Shown: one piece after another, positions 16,914-27,746 of the stretch | Position numbering within the stretch: the first letter of the stretch is position 1 | How the letters are laid out: each line of letters begins with the position of its first letter | Assembly: GCF_002954445.1 (NCBI RefSeq) | Contig: NZ_MQWA01000001.1 | Coordinates: 1,833,781-1,897,780, forward strand | Source: Rubritalea profundi | Lineage (GTDB): Bacteria > Verrucomicrobiota > Verrucomicrobiia > Verrucomicrobiales > Akkermansiaceae | Direction of reading: 5' to 3' | Length of the DNA stretch: 64,000 nucleotides | Notes under the pieces: generated by a model | Told to the model about the DNA's origin: nothing | The model's database searches: none | Seen by the model: the letters and a program-made list of their open reading frames with translations, nothing else | Made by a program: the position numbers and the translations under genes

Positions 16914-18542
16914 ATGGAAATCATGGCAATATCACGGCGGTTCTCAATATCTATGGGTGGTGTATTCACCAAGTTGGCTACCGTCATTGGATTATGCGCT
17001 CTCATCTCTGTGTCGCTAGCACAGGCTGGTGAGTTCCATACGCCTGAGAAAGACAAAGGCGGGCTGACCGAGAATGCTAAGGTAGAAGCAAAGCTCCCTA
17101 ACGTGCTGATTCTGGGTGATTCCATTTCTATCGGTTACACCAGACAGGTTCGCAAGGGGCTTGAAGGTAAGGCCAATGTGATCCGCCCGAAAGCGAATTG
17201 CGGTGACACCCCGAGAGGTCTTGCCAAGATCGATGGCTGGCTCGGTGACAAGAAATGGGATGTCATCCATTTCAACTGGGGTTTGTGGGATTTATGCTAC
17301 CGTCACCCTGAATCAAAGACACAAGGTAGTGGCGACAAAGTCAAAGGCACCGTCTCGACACCACTTCCCGAGTATGAAAAAAATCTGCAGAAACTGGTAG
17401 TCCGACTGAAGAAAACCGGAGCAACCCTGATATGGGCGAGCACAACGGTGGTGCCTGAAGGCGAGGCTGGACGAATCGTCGGTGACGATATCAAGTACAA
17501 TGCTGCCGCGGCACGTGTGATGAAAAAACATGGCGTGGCGATCAACGATCTTCACGTGACCTCCGCTGCGTTCACGCCGGACATGTTTACCAAAGCTGGT
17601 GATGTTCATTATAAACCCGCAGGTTCCGCGAAACTTGCCGCTCAGGTGGTGGCTGTCATTTTCAAAGCATTGCCTGCACAGCCCGGAGGCGCATCTGTGA
17701 TCGACTGTCATGTCCACCTCTATCTCCTTTCTAGGCCAGAGGGAATCAGCTGGATCAAGAAGGACAACAAGCACCTCTACCGCGATCATCGGCCAGAAGA
17801 TTTTGCAAAAGTGGCCAAGTCTAACGACGTAAACGGTGTGGTAATTGTCCAGGCTGGTCAGAGCATCCCTGACAACCAGTGGAACCTGGATGTTTCCGCC
17901 AGTGACAAAACGCTCTACCGAGGTGTCGTCGGAAACCTTTCCAAAGTCATTGGAACCGACAAATTCGCTCCCTTCTTCAACACCCTCTGCAAAGATCCGC
18001 GCTATCTAGGCTACCGGCTATCAGGTCGCTACGCGGATGATTTGAGTGAGGCGTTCTTCCGTGACCTTGAAGCCACCGCGAATGCGGGTAAAAGCGTCGA
18101 TTTTCTTGTTGGAAAATATTCTTTCAAGGATGTCGCGGCTATTGCCAAACGCGTTCCAAAACTTCGTGTCATCATCGATCATTTCGGAAGTGTTAGGCTC
18201 GAAGGCAAACCACTGGACCTGCAATGGGTGAAGGATTTCCGCGCTGTGGCGAAACATAAGAATGTCTATTGCAAGGTCTCGGCACTCTTCGGCAGAGTTG
18301 CAAAACAGCCTGCTCCGAAAAACCTCGCGTTCTACCAACCGGTTCTGGATCTCGCTTTCGACTGCTACGGTGAGGATCGGCTGGTTTATGGCAGCGACTG
18401 GCCAGTCACCAAGACCACGGCAGAATACGCCGCAGTTCTGAAGCTGACCCGCAGCTACTTCGAGCCTAAAGGAACCGAGGCTTGCGAAAAATTATTCCAC
18501 CGCAATGCGGAAAAATTCTACGCAATTCCGCCTGCCAATTAG
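16914..18542 (+). CDS. SGNH hydrolase fused to amidohydrolase/lactonase
   Basis: The 542-residue protein has a signal peptide (about 1-40, ending AQAG) and two catalytic domains. Residues 62-250 are SGNH/GDSL-like: LILGDSISIGY gives block I with the Ser nucleophile, and GDVHYKP gives the Asp-His of block V. Residues 262-542 are a metal-dependent TIM-barrel hydrolase of the L-fuconolactone/rhamnonolactonase type: DCHVHLY supplies HxH, IIDHFG a His and YGSDWP the late Asp. An esterase on a sugar-lactone hydrolase suggests handling of acetylated deoxysugars such as fucose or rhamnose (inference). No stop or shift occurs at the junction near residue 258 (PGGASV). Confidence 0.85.
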   Translation: MEIMAISRRFSISMGGVFTKLATVIGLCALISVSLAQAGEFHTPEKDKGGLTENAKVEAKLPNVLILGDSISIGYTRQVRKGLEGKANVIRPKANCGDTPRGLAKIDGWLGDKKWDVIHFNWGLWDLCYRHPESKTQGSGDKVKGTVSTPLPEYEKNLQKLVVRLKKTGATLIWASTTVVPEGEAGRIVGDDIKYNAAAARVMKKHGVAINDLHVTSAAFTPDMFTKAGDVHYKPAGSAKLAAQVVAVIFKALPAQPGGASVIDCHVHLYLLSRPEGISWIKKDNKHLYRDHRPEDFAKVAKSNDVNGVVIVQAGQSIPDNQWNLDVSASDKTLYRGVVGNLSKVIGTDKFAPFFNTLCKDPRYLGYRLSGRYADDLSEAFFRDLEATANAGKSVDFLVGKYSFKDVAAIAKRVPKLRVIIDHFGSVRLEGKPLDLQWVKDFRAVAKHKNVYCKVSALFGRVAKQPAPKNLAFYQPVLDLAFDCYGEDRLVYGSDWPVTKTTAEYAAVLKLTRSYFEPKGTEACEKLFHRNAEKFYAIPPAN

Positions 18543-18691
18543 AGATAGTTAGATTTTTTGAGGGAGCGTTTGAGCTTGCTGTTGAGAGGGGGTGATTTTG
18601 AGATTGCCTGGTGATAAAGATACCCGTCGTTGTTGAGCCTGTTTTTGAGAGGCTCATACAATAATTGTCTATCTTACAGAGATAAACCGTC

Positions 18692-19747
18692 CTACATCAC
18701 CGGTTTAATAACGTACATCTTGTTTTTGTCGTCTACCCGGAATAGCCGCAGGTCGCCAGTCAGGCCGTACATGTTGTTGTCGGCATCGAAGACCATCGTC
18801 TTGTAGTACTCAGGGAAACCGGGGTTGGGTGTCGCACCTTCAATCTTCTGTTTCTTGGGTTTTCCAGTGTCGAAGAGTGCGCCGTTGTTAATCATCGATC
18901 CCACTGCGAAGCGGCTGCCGTCATGTGTCACACCGAAGCCGTAGGCCATAACGGTTGTTCGATATAGTTCGGGATCTCCCGTGGTGGGAAGGCGCATGTT
19001 GACGTCCCCATAAGTCACAACATGTACGTCACTCTTATGGTGAAAGGCGTACGCCGTCTGATGTGCGGACGCATTATAGAATACCTCTCTTGTTGAAACG
19101 ATTTTGCCGCTCGCGATGGAGTAGGTGGTCACTGCCGATGCCTTGCCGTCGGCCTTCTCATGGGTCAACACAGCTTCCAAATCAGCATTGAATTTGACGC
19201 GTCCGCCCAACTTCTTTTCGGACGTCGTATCCTGGCCACGTGAGATCAGCGTCAGGGTCTGGCCATCGGGGCTGATGCATCCCACATGTGTCGGCGCCGC
19301 TTTCTCATCGTGCTTGATTGTGGCAGTCGTCTTGCCGTCGGCCATGTTGACGATTGAAAAAACGCCATCCTTTGTCCGATAAGCCAGCAGATTGGCCTTC
19401 TTCGATACGAGAAACACTTTGTCGCCACCGGAGTCGAACCCGCCGACTTGTTCGATGTCGTTTTTTTCGCTTACAATCTTGCCAGTTTTGCGGTCACGTA
19501 CCGATATCTTTTAGCCAAAATTACCGTCAGCGCAGAATATCAACGTACCATCGGCGTTCACTGCCAGATCCTTGATGTCCTGATCGACCCGCGTGCGCTT
19601 GGAGACCTCGAGAGTTTTCGGATCGTGTTGGTAAATGACACGGTTTCGCGTCGATGAAATCAGCACGCTGCCATCTGCATTGACGTCGATCGAGTCGGCG
19701 TGGACGGTAGCGACCATGGCTACAAGCGCAATTAATAGTTTATTCAT
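18692..19747 (-). pseudogene. Secreted beta-propeller protein with premature stop
   Basis: From ATG 19745-19747 a signal peptide (about 1-17, VHA) leads into WD40/YncE-like repeats (DINADGSVLI-type, KDLAVNADGTLIFCADGNFG). At 19511-19513 an in-frame TAA interrupts, after which the same frame continues KISVRDRKTGKIVSEKND and further blades to 18692. A single CAA to TAA change would explain it (GNFGQKISV). Total length would be 351 residues. In this phylum such propellers often accompany PSD1 and sulfatase genes; here the broken PSD1 gene lies 580 nt away, divergent. Confidence 0.8.
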
Positions 19748-20324
19748 ATTGGTTTCTTTTATTGATCGTCAAATTTCATGACCCGTACATATGAGGCGAG
19801 ACCAAGACCGTACTCGCTCCCCCGAGCAAAACTCTCAACATAATGCCTTGCCGTTGCCGACGGGAAATAGCACAAAATCCCTTCTCGGACTTGGTAGGGT
19901 CGCTTTGATCTTGCGCCGTCGCGAGTAATTATTAGCTCTTCACCAGATAAGGAATTCTTTAAAAAAGCCCACAGTACACGACAATTTTTTCATACAAAAT
20001 TACCAGAATTCCTCAAAATTATCAAAATGGGTATCTGATGGATCAAAGCTCATCATACCAGAGTCAATAACCACTCCAAGGTTTCGTCACACTGAGCGAT
20101 CACATTGATTGTAGAATCCAGTGCTTAAATTTTTGTCGTGTAGTGTGAAAAAAGCTCACTGGATCCATAGCGATTCAGTGAGCTTTTCTAGGCGAAAACT
20201 CAGCAAGACGATGAAAGAAGAACAAAGCAAGGCGGGTAGAGTGGATAAAGAGTTAAAAATGAAATTAGATTGTGTTGAAGTCGACAATCACATCTTTTAA
20301 AATTCACTAAGCAGACCATTACTG
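19748..20324. other. Gene-free stretch holding a terminator-like element
   Basis: Between the propeller and PSD1 starts I see no credible coding sequence; a 29-codon frame from ATG 20212 has no features. The notable element is the hairpin pair described at 20116-20187. Confidence 0.5.
20116..20187 (+). promoter_or_regulatory. Terminator with alternative upstream pairing (attenuator-like leader)
   Basis: AAAAGCTCACTG (20150-20161) and CAGTGAGCTTTT (20176-20187) form a perfect 12-bp stem ending in a T run. ATCCAGTG (20116-20123) can instead pair with CACTGGAT (20157-20164), which overlaps the left arm, so the two hairpins exclude each other. No gene lies upstream on the plus strand for 1.6 kb, and the PSD1 pseudogene starts 138 nt downstream. 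This is the layout of a transcription attenuator or riboswitch expression platform. I recognise no ligand-binding class. Confidence 0.45.
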
Positions 20325-23300
20325 ATGTTCACTAATCCACCAAATCATTACTCTATTATCGGAGTCTTTCTCACTTTCTTACTGGCATCTTGCAGTGAGA
20401 AACAGGACACCAATGGCCAAAGCGGAGCTGAAGCGATCGTCGTAGTGGAGCATAACAAGCTCGATTACAATCGGGACGTCTAGCCAATCCTGTCGAACTA
20501 TTGCTACCATTGCCATGGTCCGGACACTGCGAGCCGTCAGCCAAAGTCTGATCCTCTGAGACTTGATTTACGTGATCAGGCATTGGCGTATACAAATGGC
20601 AAAGAGGTGAAGGCCATCGTTCCCGGAAAGCCTGACGAAAGTGAGCTGATAAGGCGGATCGAATCTCATGATCCAGAGCTTATGATGCCCCAGGATAAGG
20701 CCAAGCTGCTGAATAAAGATCAAATCGCTTTACTGAGAAGGTGGATTGAAGAAGGAGCAGAGTTCCGTGATCATTGGGCATTTGAGGCTCCGGTGAAGAG
20801 TCCGGTGCCAGAGAACGCTGATAAGAATTGGGCGAAAAATGCGGTGGATTCTTTTGTGCTAGCGAAGTTGGCTAAGAAAGGCTTGGAGCCAAATGAGGAA
20901 GCCACTCGTCCTAGGTTGATTCGGCGTGTGACGCTAGATTTAACTGGGCTGCTGCCGACTCCAGAGGAGGTGAAAGCATTTGTCGAAGATGAGACTGACA
21001 CAGCCTACGCCAAGGTCGTGGACCGGCTACTGGCATCAACGGCCTACGGTGAGCAAAGAGCACGCTACTGGTTAGATTATTCCCGCTACGTGACACGCAC
21101 CGGATTCACGTAGACGCCTACAGGCAGATTTGGCCGTTTAGAGATTATTTGATCAGGAGCTTCAATGACGACAAGCGGTTTGATCGGTTTACTAAAGAAC
21201 TCATTGCGGGAGATTTACTGCCAGATGGTGATCTAGATGCCCAGGTAGCTACTGGTTTTATCCGCGCTGGCTTAGTGTCGGGCGAAGGTGGGACGATCCC
21301 TCAAGAACTCTGGGTGAATAATAAACGCAAGCGGACCGAAGCATTTGGCGCGGTATTTATGGGGATGACGACTGGTTGTGCAGTTTGCCACGATCACAAG
21401 TACGACCCACTTAGCGCGCGGGATTTGTACGCGCTCAGTGCTTATTTTGGAAATGTCGATGAAAAGCCTCATCACAACGACAAGGATAACTGGGCACCGA
21501 TACAGGTGATCCCACATGACGCGGATCTTCCGGCTTACAATGCCCTGCTTGCTAAAAAATCGGCGGCTCAGGCTGAGCTAAGCAAGCTGACGTTGGGAGT
21601 CGATGCCGAGGTGGCGAAGTGGCTGACGAGTGCTGACGGACCTAAGCCAGTGGCTCAGAAGTCATTGATCACCCATTTACCGATGGTTGATTCTAACGGC
21701 CACGAGATCGAGGATGTGATCACAGCAAAGAGCTACAAGTTTGAAGGAGCTCCGGCCTTGATTGATGAATACCCACTTCTTGAGGGATCGTTTAGAATGG
21801 ATAACAACACACGCTTCCAGCTGAAAGAAGTTGGTGATTTTGAGAAAGATCAGCCATTCACGGTTTCTACCTGGATGCGCTGGAATGAAGAACTGCTCGG
21901 CCAAGGTTCTGAGAAAGGATCGATTCTTTCCCGCATGGATGGCAAAGCAATCCGTGGATGGGAAATTCAACTATTGAAGGGCAACGTGTCGGTACTGCTG
22001 AGCGACACTGCGGAGACCAACGCCCTCCAAGTGACGAGCACGCAGAAAATCCAACGCATCAAGTGGGTGCACCTCGCTGTTAGTTACGATGGCTCAGCCA
22101 AAGCGGCAGGTGTGCGTCTTTATATCAATGGCGAGCACGCGCCACTGGAGACAAAGCTGGATAAGCTCACAGGCACGATCAAGACAGCAATGCCATTTAA
22201 CCTGGGTAGGAGAGCAGGGGAAGACGCCAATGCCTTTCCATTGCGCGCTACTGGCCTGCAAGATATTAGAATTTTCAATCGCTCATTGGCTGCCGATGAG
22301 ATTGCAAAACTGCCATGGTTTGACCCACTTTCCAGAGTGCTGGCGAAGAAGAAAACGTATCCAGGCTCAGGAAAATTGGCGTGGAGTCCATTTGAGGTTT
22401 CAGCGGCGAGGAATATTTACTTAGAGAAAAATGCCAAGGCCCTCGCATTGCGCCAATCGATTGACCAACTCGATGAGAAACTGCTAGTTCTGACTGATAA
22501 AGTCGAGGTGTCACATTACAGAGGTGCGAATAAGTCAGAACCAGAAAGTAAGAAGCTGAGTGAGGATTTGGTGAAAATGTACCAAGGCACACTAGGTTCA
22601 GGAACCATGGTCTGTAAGGAAAAATCCACTCCTGCATTTGCCCATGTACTAGACCGAGGTGACTACGGAGCTCGGAAGGAAAGGGTCTACGCGTCCACTC
22701 CTTCCTTCCTGCCAGAGCCACCAGCAGGTGCGCCGGCTAACCGACTAGGATTGGCTCAATGGCTAGTCATGAAAGAGAATCCTCTCACCGCTAGGGTGAC
22801 AGTGAACCGCGTCTGGCAAGAATTATTCGGTGTTGGGCTGGTGGAAACTCCTGGTGATTTTGGCATCGTAGGGAGTCGCCCGAGTCATCCTAAATTACTA
22901 GATTATCTAGCGATCGATTTCCGTGATGGGGACAAAGCCGGTGAGGAATGGCAATGGAAGCGCCTCTATCGTAAATTAGTGATGTCCATGACCTACCGCC
23001 AAAGTGCCAGAGTTTCTGAGAAAGCGCAAAATGAGGACAGGCTAAATATCTATTACTCGCATGCTCCTAGATACCGGATGGATGCTGAGATGCTGCGTGA
23101 TGCAGCCCTCCAGTCGGCTGGGCTTCTGAACAGAGACAAGCTCGGAGGACCACCATTCTATGGTTACCAACCAGTGGGGATTTGGAGTAACGCTTACCCT
23201 TCGAATACCAAAATCTACAACCAGCACAAGGCACCCATCATATACCGTCGCAGTATGTATCAGTTTGTGAAGCGCACAGCTGTTCACCCTGAGCTGAGTA

Positions 23301-23689
23301 TCTTTGATGCCACAGACCGTCTGATGGCATGTGTTCGCCGTGATCGGACAAACACTCCCTTAGCTGCTCTGGCTTTACTCAATGACGTCACATTTCTTGA
23401 AGCCGCTCGGGTGTTAGGCGCTACCGCTATCCAGCAAGGTGCAGACGTGAATCAACGCTTGGATTTCATGGCTCAACGGGTTTGGGGCAGGAATATGGAA
23501 GCTCCGGAGTTGGAATCGTTCACCGAGCGACTCAAAGAAATAAAAACAAAAATAGGAGCTGATGACGCCAGTAAACTATTATTGCTTGGGGAATTCAAGC
23601 AACCCGGTGACCTAGACCCCGTAGAGAGCGCCGCTTGGATGAGCCTCGCGAGCATTTTACTCAACAGTGACGAATTCTTAAACAAATAA
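20325..23689 (+). pseudogene. PSD1 / planctomycete cytochrome c (DUF1549-DUF1553) gene, disrupted, copy A
   Basis: ATG 20325 opens a lipoprotein-type signal (LLASC). A PSCyt1 haem motif CYHCHGPD, a DUF1549 domain (TLDLTGLLPTPEEV, CAVCHDHKYDP), a LamG-like domain (LQDIRIFNRSL) and a DUF1553 domain (RLGLAQWLVMKENPLTARV) follow in the usual order. Two lesions break it. An in-frame TAG at 20481-20483 stands where RDVQPIL is expected (CAG to TAG). A one-base deletion near 21090, in RYxDTHxIHVDAYRQIWPF, moves the frame. From 21149 the frame is open for 846 codons. The family is secreted and tied to polysaccharide use, but its chemistry is unknown. Confidence 0.88.
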
Positions 23690-23711
23690 GAGAGATAGAA
23701 AACACACAATC

Positions 23712-23885
23712 ATGTTCCGACCACAACGGTCAAGGCCCTACGCTTTGGGACTTACCTATACCTCAAGAACTTAAAGAGCAGTGGAAAAATGGCATCACTA
23801 GACGCCACTTTCTTAATCTCAGTAGCTCCACCCTCGGCGGCTTGGGGCTGGCTTCACTTTTTGGCAATAACACGGCTACCACCTC
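23712..23885 (+). pseudogene. DUF1501 gene fragment, 5' end only
   Basis: Just after the PSD1 gene, where a DUF1501 partner normally sits, the sequence encodes DHNGQGPTLWDLPIPQEL and then ITRRHFLNLSSSTLGGLGLA, a twin-arginine-like DUF1501 N-terminus. ATG 23712 is one base out of frame with it, so a single inserted T after ATG is likely. The rest of the protein (about 400 residues) is missing and the sequence passes into a sulfatase fragment. Confidence 0.65.
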
Positions 23886-24401
23886 GGCAGCCACGGACTG
23901 GGTAACAAGATCACCATGCACGAGGAAAGCGTACACGTTCCCATGTTTGGCACCGGCCCCGGTATCAAAGGCGGCAAGCGCTCAAAATCGCTGGTGTCCT
24001 CGCTCGACCTCTATCCGACTCTTCTCACATTGGCTGGAACGTAGATTCCTGACTGGGCGATGGGACGTTCTCTAATTCCCACTTTCAAAGACCCTAACAC
24101 CACCGTCCGCCAGACCGTTTTCAGCGAGTGTGTCGGCGTCGGTGGCAAACCCGGTCAGGGTCACCGCATGGCCAGCGACGGCCGCTACAAGCTGATCCTC
24201 ACCGGGACCGATGAACTCTATCTCTTTGACCACAGCAAGGACCCAGCAGAACTCACCAATGTGATAAATAATCCCGAGTACGCCAAAGTCAGAAAACGCC
24301 TAGAATCCGAGCTGGCCCAATGGATGAAACTCATCGGCGACCGGTCCCCACCGTTCCCAGTTTCTCCCAGCCAGCAACCCTCTGGCAATGCTGGAGAATG
24401 A
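23886..24401 (+). pseudogene. Sulfatase gene fragment, 3' end only
   Basis: The reading frame encodes HGLGNKITMHEESVHVPMF, SLDLYPTLLTLAG, IPDWAMGRSLIP and LYLFDHSKDPAELTNV, the standard C-terminal half of a sulfatase. It lacks the formylglycine site and the N-terminal metal ligands. A further in-frame TAG lies at 24042-24044 (expected GAG, LAGTEIPDW). It is joined directly to the DUF1501 fragment, evidence of a deletion that removed the end of one gene and the start of the next. Confidence 0.75.
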
Positions 24402-24530
24402 ACTAGCAGTGAACTCGACTTTTCACTCGCAGATTTCAGCTCAATCTGTCTAATAATTCTGGGCAAATAGAGGTGGAGCCTAAACGGCGTGAGGTCACGA
24501 GGTAGAGATTTGAGTCCGTGAGCTCAGACC

Positions 24531-26031
24531 TTACCACTCATCCGTTCTAAAGGACGATGCTGGCAGGCCTTCCTTGTTAAACAGGCTAGGCACTCCAGCG
24601 TTATCAAACGCGTATCTCACAGCGACGGGTTTTGCCACGGTGTCGCTTGAAACGACGATGGTGTTATTTTCTATCTTCGCCTTTGCTGGGACAAATTTCT
24701 TATCGGCACCTGCGATCACGAAGTTGGTAAGGGTGCCGTCTTTGGCGACCATCGGGGAATCTGTATGGTCAAACGACAGGCGTTTTTTTTCACCTTCGAT
24801 CATCATATCCTTATAAATCGGACCAGAAAAGACGACATCCTTTTTGCCGTAGTCTTTGGCCAATGCCCAAAGAGCAAGTCGCTTACCGACTTTCTTTTTG
24901 TGTGGCGGGTGAATGTTCTTGAAGTCACCGACATCCAAAGTCACCGCGATGCCGACATTTTTGATAGAAAGCGATTGCATCTGAACTTCTCTGAAGAGCG
25001 CGCTGTTACTGTGGCGGTAGTCATACGGTGGAAGCTGCACATGGTAGAACGGGAAATCGCCGAGGCCCTACGCATCGCGCCAGCTCTTGATCAGCTTTGG
25101 AAACAGCGGTTTATACCATCCTAGGCCAGTGACGTCGTTTTCGCCTTGGTACCAGATGACCCCCTTGATTGTTGATGAGGTCAGCGGGCTGATCATGCCG
25201 TTGAACAAGGCTGACGGCCAGCGGGATCCGATGCGAGGCAGGCCTCTCGGACGCTTCGGCTCCGGAACTCCTTCGCTTTCGCCTTATCCGCGCTATCTGC
25301 CACACCATCATCTCAGCCTCGTATTTCGCCTTGGCCTTCTCAATTGTCTCGGCGTCCGAGATCTGTTTGACCTCGTGAGCATACATGTTTTTTTCCAAGA
25401 GCATTTTACCGGATGTCCACGCCCGGGCAGGCGTTGCCCCCATGGCGGGGCATACCGATCGGAACATTGAGTTCGGTGTGGATTTTTCGACCAAAGAAAT
25501 AGGGCACAGCCAAAATTCCACCCGCCGTTTTTGGAGTGCACTCGGACCAACTCCCCTTCACATCGTCAGCTGGATACGCCGTGGCAGCACCACGCACATT
25601 GAAAAATCTGATTTGCGGGTAGTTTGCTTTGTGACCTCCTGTTTACCATTGGTAGCGTGTGGCAAGCGGAACTCCATGTTCGACTGGCCGGAGCACACCC
25701 AGACTTCACCGATAAGGATGTTTTTAAGCTCGATGGTATTATTGCCTTTGACCGTGATAGTGTATGGTCCACCGGCTTTTGGAGTCGTGAGAGACATCTT
25801 CCACTTGCCGTCATTTCCGGTCGTCACAGGTTTGGTTGCACCCTTTGCCCAGGAACCTTGAACCTCCACCTTTTCACCTGGAGCAGCCCACCCCCAGAAC
25901 CTAGCATCGCTCTGCTGTTGGAGAACCATGTTATCCGACAGCACCGCCGGCAGTTTGACCTCGGCAAGGAGATTGCTTGCCCCTGCCGATAAGACCAAAA
26001 GGCCAATAGAAAATTTCTTATGCATGTTCAT
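24531..26031 (-). pseudogene. Sialate O-acetylesterase, multiply disrupted
   Basis: ATG 26029-26031 opens a signal peptide and a beta domain (VLSDNMVLQQQSDARFWGWA) leading to the SGNH nucleophile motif GEVWVCSGQSNMEF. The match then jumps frame near 25600 (VRGAATAYPADDVKGSWSEC), near 25480 (GATPARAWTSGKML) and near 25230 (SALFNGMISPLTSSTIKGVIWYQGEN split over frames). A TAG at 25068-25070 replaces Trp in RDAWGLGDFPFYHVQ. The last 169 codons are open and intact in style. At least three indels and one stop rule out a functional product. The family removes acetyl groups from sialic acid and plant or algal polysaccharides. Confidence 0.85.
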
Positions 26032-26402
26032 AGATTTGTTTTGTTTGGAAATAGTAAGGGGCAGCCAGTGCCTACATGCCATTAGCCAACGGTTTCTTTG
26101 CTCACACCTGCAACAGCTCGTGAGTTTTCAGGTAAGCTTTCTCAAAACGTCTGCCCATCATGATCTAATCTTTGCCGCTGTAGTGAATCATACCTCCATT
26201 GGCGGTGATCTGGGATTCCTTCGGGCCATTGAAGTCAGACTCATTCAGTCTGGCTGGTAGTGTTGAATAAACTGCACCCTAGCGAGTTGATTTTTGAAAA
26301 AAACAACTTTCTTGAATCCAATTGAGGCGAATAGACGAAGACTAATAATGAACCCACTAAGGGAGTTCTTAACAAAATCCAAAACAAATAGAGACAAAGA
26401 TT
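26032..26402. other. Gene-free stretch between esterase remnant and FAS1 gene
   Basis: I find no supported gene. A minus-strand frame with ITANGGMIHYSGKD, a stop, and MGRRFEKAYLKTHELLQ (about 26110-26250) looks like a degraded coding fragment, but I cannot name it. Confidence 0.3.
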
Positions 26403-27596
26403 ATGAAAATATTAGCTACTACAGCCATACTTAGCGCCATTGCAATGGTATCCCCCATTACCGCTGGCGAGTGCCACACAAAGAAAGTGAACAATATAGT
26501 CGAAACCGCGGTTGCAGCAGGCTCTTTTAAGACGCTTGCCGCCGCACTTGAAGCTGCGGGTCTGGTAGATGTTTTAAGTGGTAAGGGCTCATTCACTGTT
26601 TTCGCTCCAACTGACGCGGCATTCGCCAAGTTACCCAAAACCACTGTTGAAGATCTCTTGAAGCCAGAAAATAAGTCAAAGCTTCAAGCTCTCCTTAAGT
26701 TCCATGTGGTGTCAGGAAATATCGGCCTTTCAGACGCACTTGCCGCTAAAGCTGCCAAATCACTCCAGGGCGAACCTATAAATGTACGCTTCTCTAATGG
26801 AAAAGTAAAAATTAATGACGCGTCCTTAATATCTGCAGATATCAAAACTTCTAATGGCGTGATTCATGCAATCGACTCAGTAATGCTTCCGCCCGCACCA
26901 AAGAATGATATTGCCAGCGTTGCTAAGAAATCTGGACAGTTCAACACCTTGCTCGCAGCAGTTGGCGCAGCGGGCCTAGATAAAACTCTTTCTGGAAAAA
27001 ACTCGGTAACTGTCTTCGCCCCCACCGACGACGCCTTCAAAGCGCTATCAAAAGGAACCGTTGAGTCACTACTCAAGCCTGAAAACCTCGATGAGCTCAA
27101 AGCCATTCTAACTCTCCACGTAGTGCCCGGCAGAGTCTCTGCGGGCAATGCCCTGAATGCTAAATCATCCAAATCATTGAACGGCGACACACTCAATTTT
27201 GGAATCGAAAATGGTCTATTCCAGGTCAATGGAGCAACTATCGTGAAGACCGATATCCAATGCGATAACGGGGTTATACACGTCATTGATTCTGTTATTC
27301 TACCAAAAACAAAGATCAATTGTCACTCAGCGTCATCTGACACAAGTCCAAGTCAAATGATAACAAAAGCCATCACAAAAGGTGTGCCTGTTTTTAACCA
27401 CGGCAATCACAGTAAATGTGCCGACATCTACCAGCAATGCTTGGTATCCCTCACCAAAGCAACGAATGTCGACTGCTCCACACGCGCTATGCTACATACG
27501 GTCTTGACTCGCTCGCAAAAAATCAATTGCGATACGACACGCGCTTGGACACTCAGAACCGGCCTAGACAATGCATTAGCCTCAATGAATAAATAA
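26403..27596 (+). CDS. Secreted protein with two fasciclin (FAS1) domains
   Basis: The 397-residue protein has a signal peptide (about 1-21). FAS1 domain 1 spans about 26-158 (GSFTVFAPTDAAFAKLP, LLKFHVVSGNI, GVIHAIDSVMLPP). FAS1 domain 2 spans about 165-302 (SVTVFAPTDDAFKALS, LTLHVVPGRVS, GVIHVIDSVILP). A C-terminal segment of about 90 residues has five Cys and the pattern KGVPVFNHGNHSKCADIY...; I do not recognise it as a named domain. FAS1 domains mediate adhesion and matrix binding. The gene is intact, unlike its neighbours on both sides, and ends before a strong hairpin. Confidence 0.88.
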   Translation: MKILATTAILSAIAMVSPITAGECHTKKVNNIVETAVAAGSFKTLAAALEAAGLVDVLSGKGSFTVFAPTDAAFAKLPKTTVEDLLKPENKSKLQALLKFHVVSGNIGLSDALAAKAAKSLQGEPINVRFSNGKVKINDASLISADIKTSNGVIHAIDSVMLPPAPKNDIASVAKKSGQFNTLLAAVGAAGLDKTLSGKNSVTVFAPTDDAFKALSKGTVESLLKPENLDELKAILTLHVVPGRVSAGNALNAKSSKSLNGDTLNFGIENGLFQVNGATIVKTDIQCDNGVIHVIDSVILPKTKINCHSASSDTSPSQMITKAITKGVPVFNHGNHSKCADIYQQCLVSLTKATNVDCSTRAMLHTVLTRSQKINCDTTRAWTLRTGLDNALASMNK

Positions 27597-27610
27597 TGCC
27601 CTCTGTCAAC

Positions 27611-27638
27611 ATCAGGAGGGGATTTCTCCCCTCCTGAT
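27611..27638 (+). terminator. Hairpin after the FAS1 gene
   Basis: ATCAGGAGGGGA pairs perfectly with TCCCCTCCTGAT across a TTTC loop, 14 nt after the FAS1 stop. There is no T run, so it may act as an mRNA-stabilising 3' end and not as a classic intrinsic terminator. Confidence 0.55.
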
Positions 27639-27746
27639 ATATTCAGTTACGAGCAGACTCATTCAGTCAGGTTGTCTATTCTGCCCGACAGTCTGATCTT
27701 ACTTTTTTTGAGTCGGGTGGATGTATCCTTACTTGTTAGGATAGGC

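Noticed and set aside
19425..19445. A tRNA T-arm-like GGAGTCGAACC sequence
   Set aside because: It lies in well-matched propeller coding sequence and no cloverleaf can be built around it.
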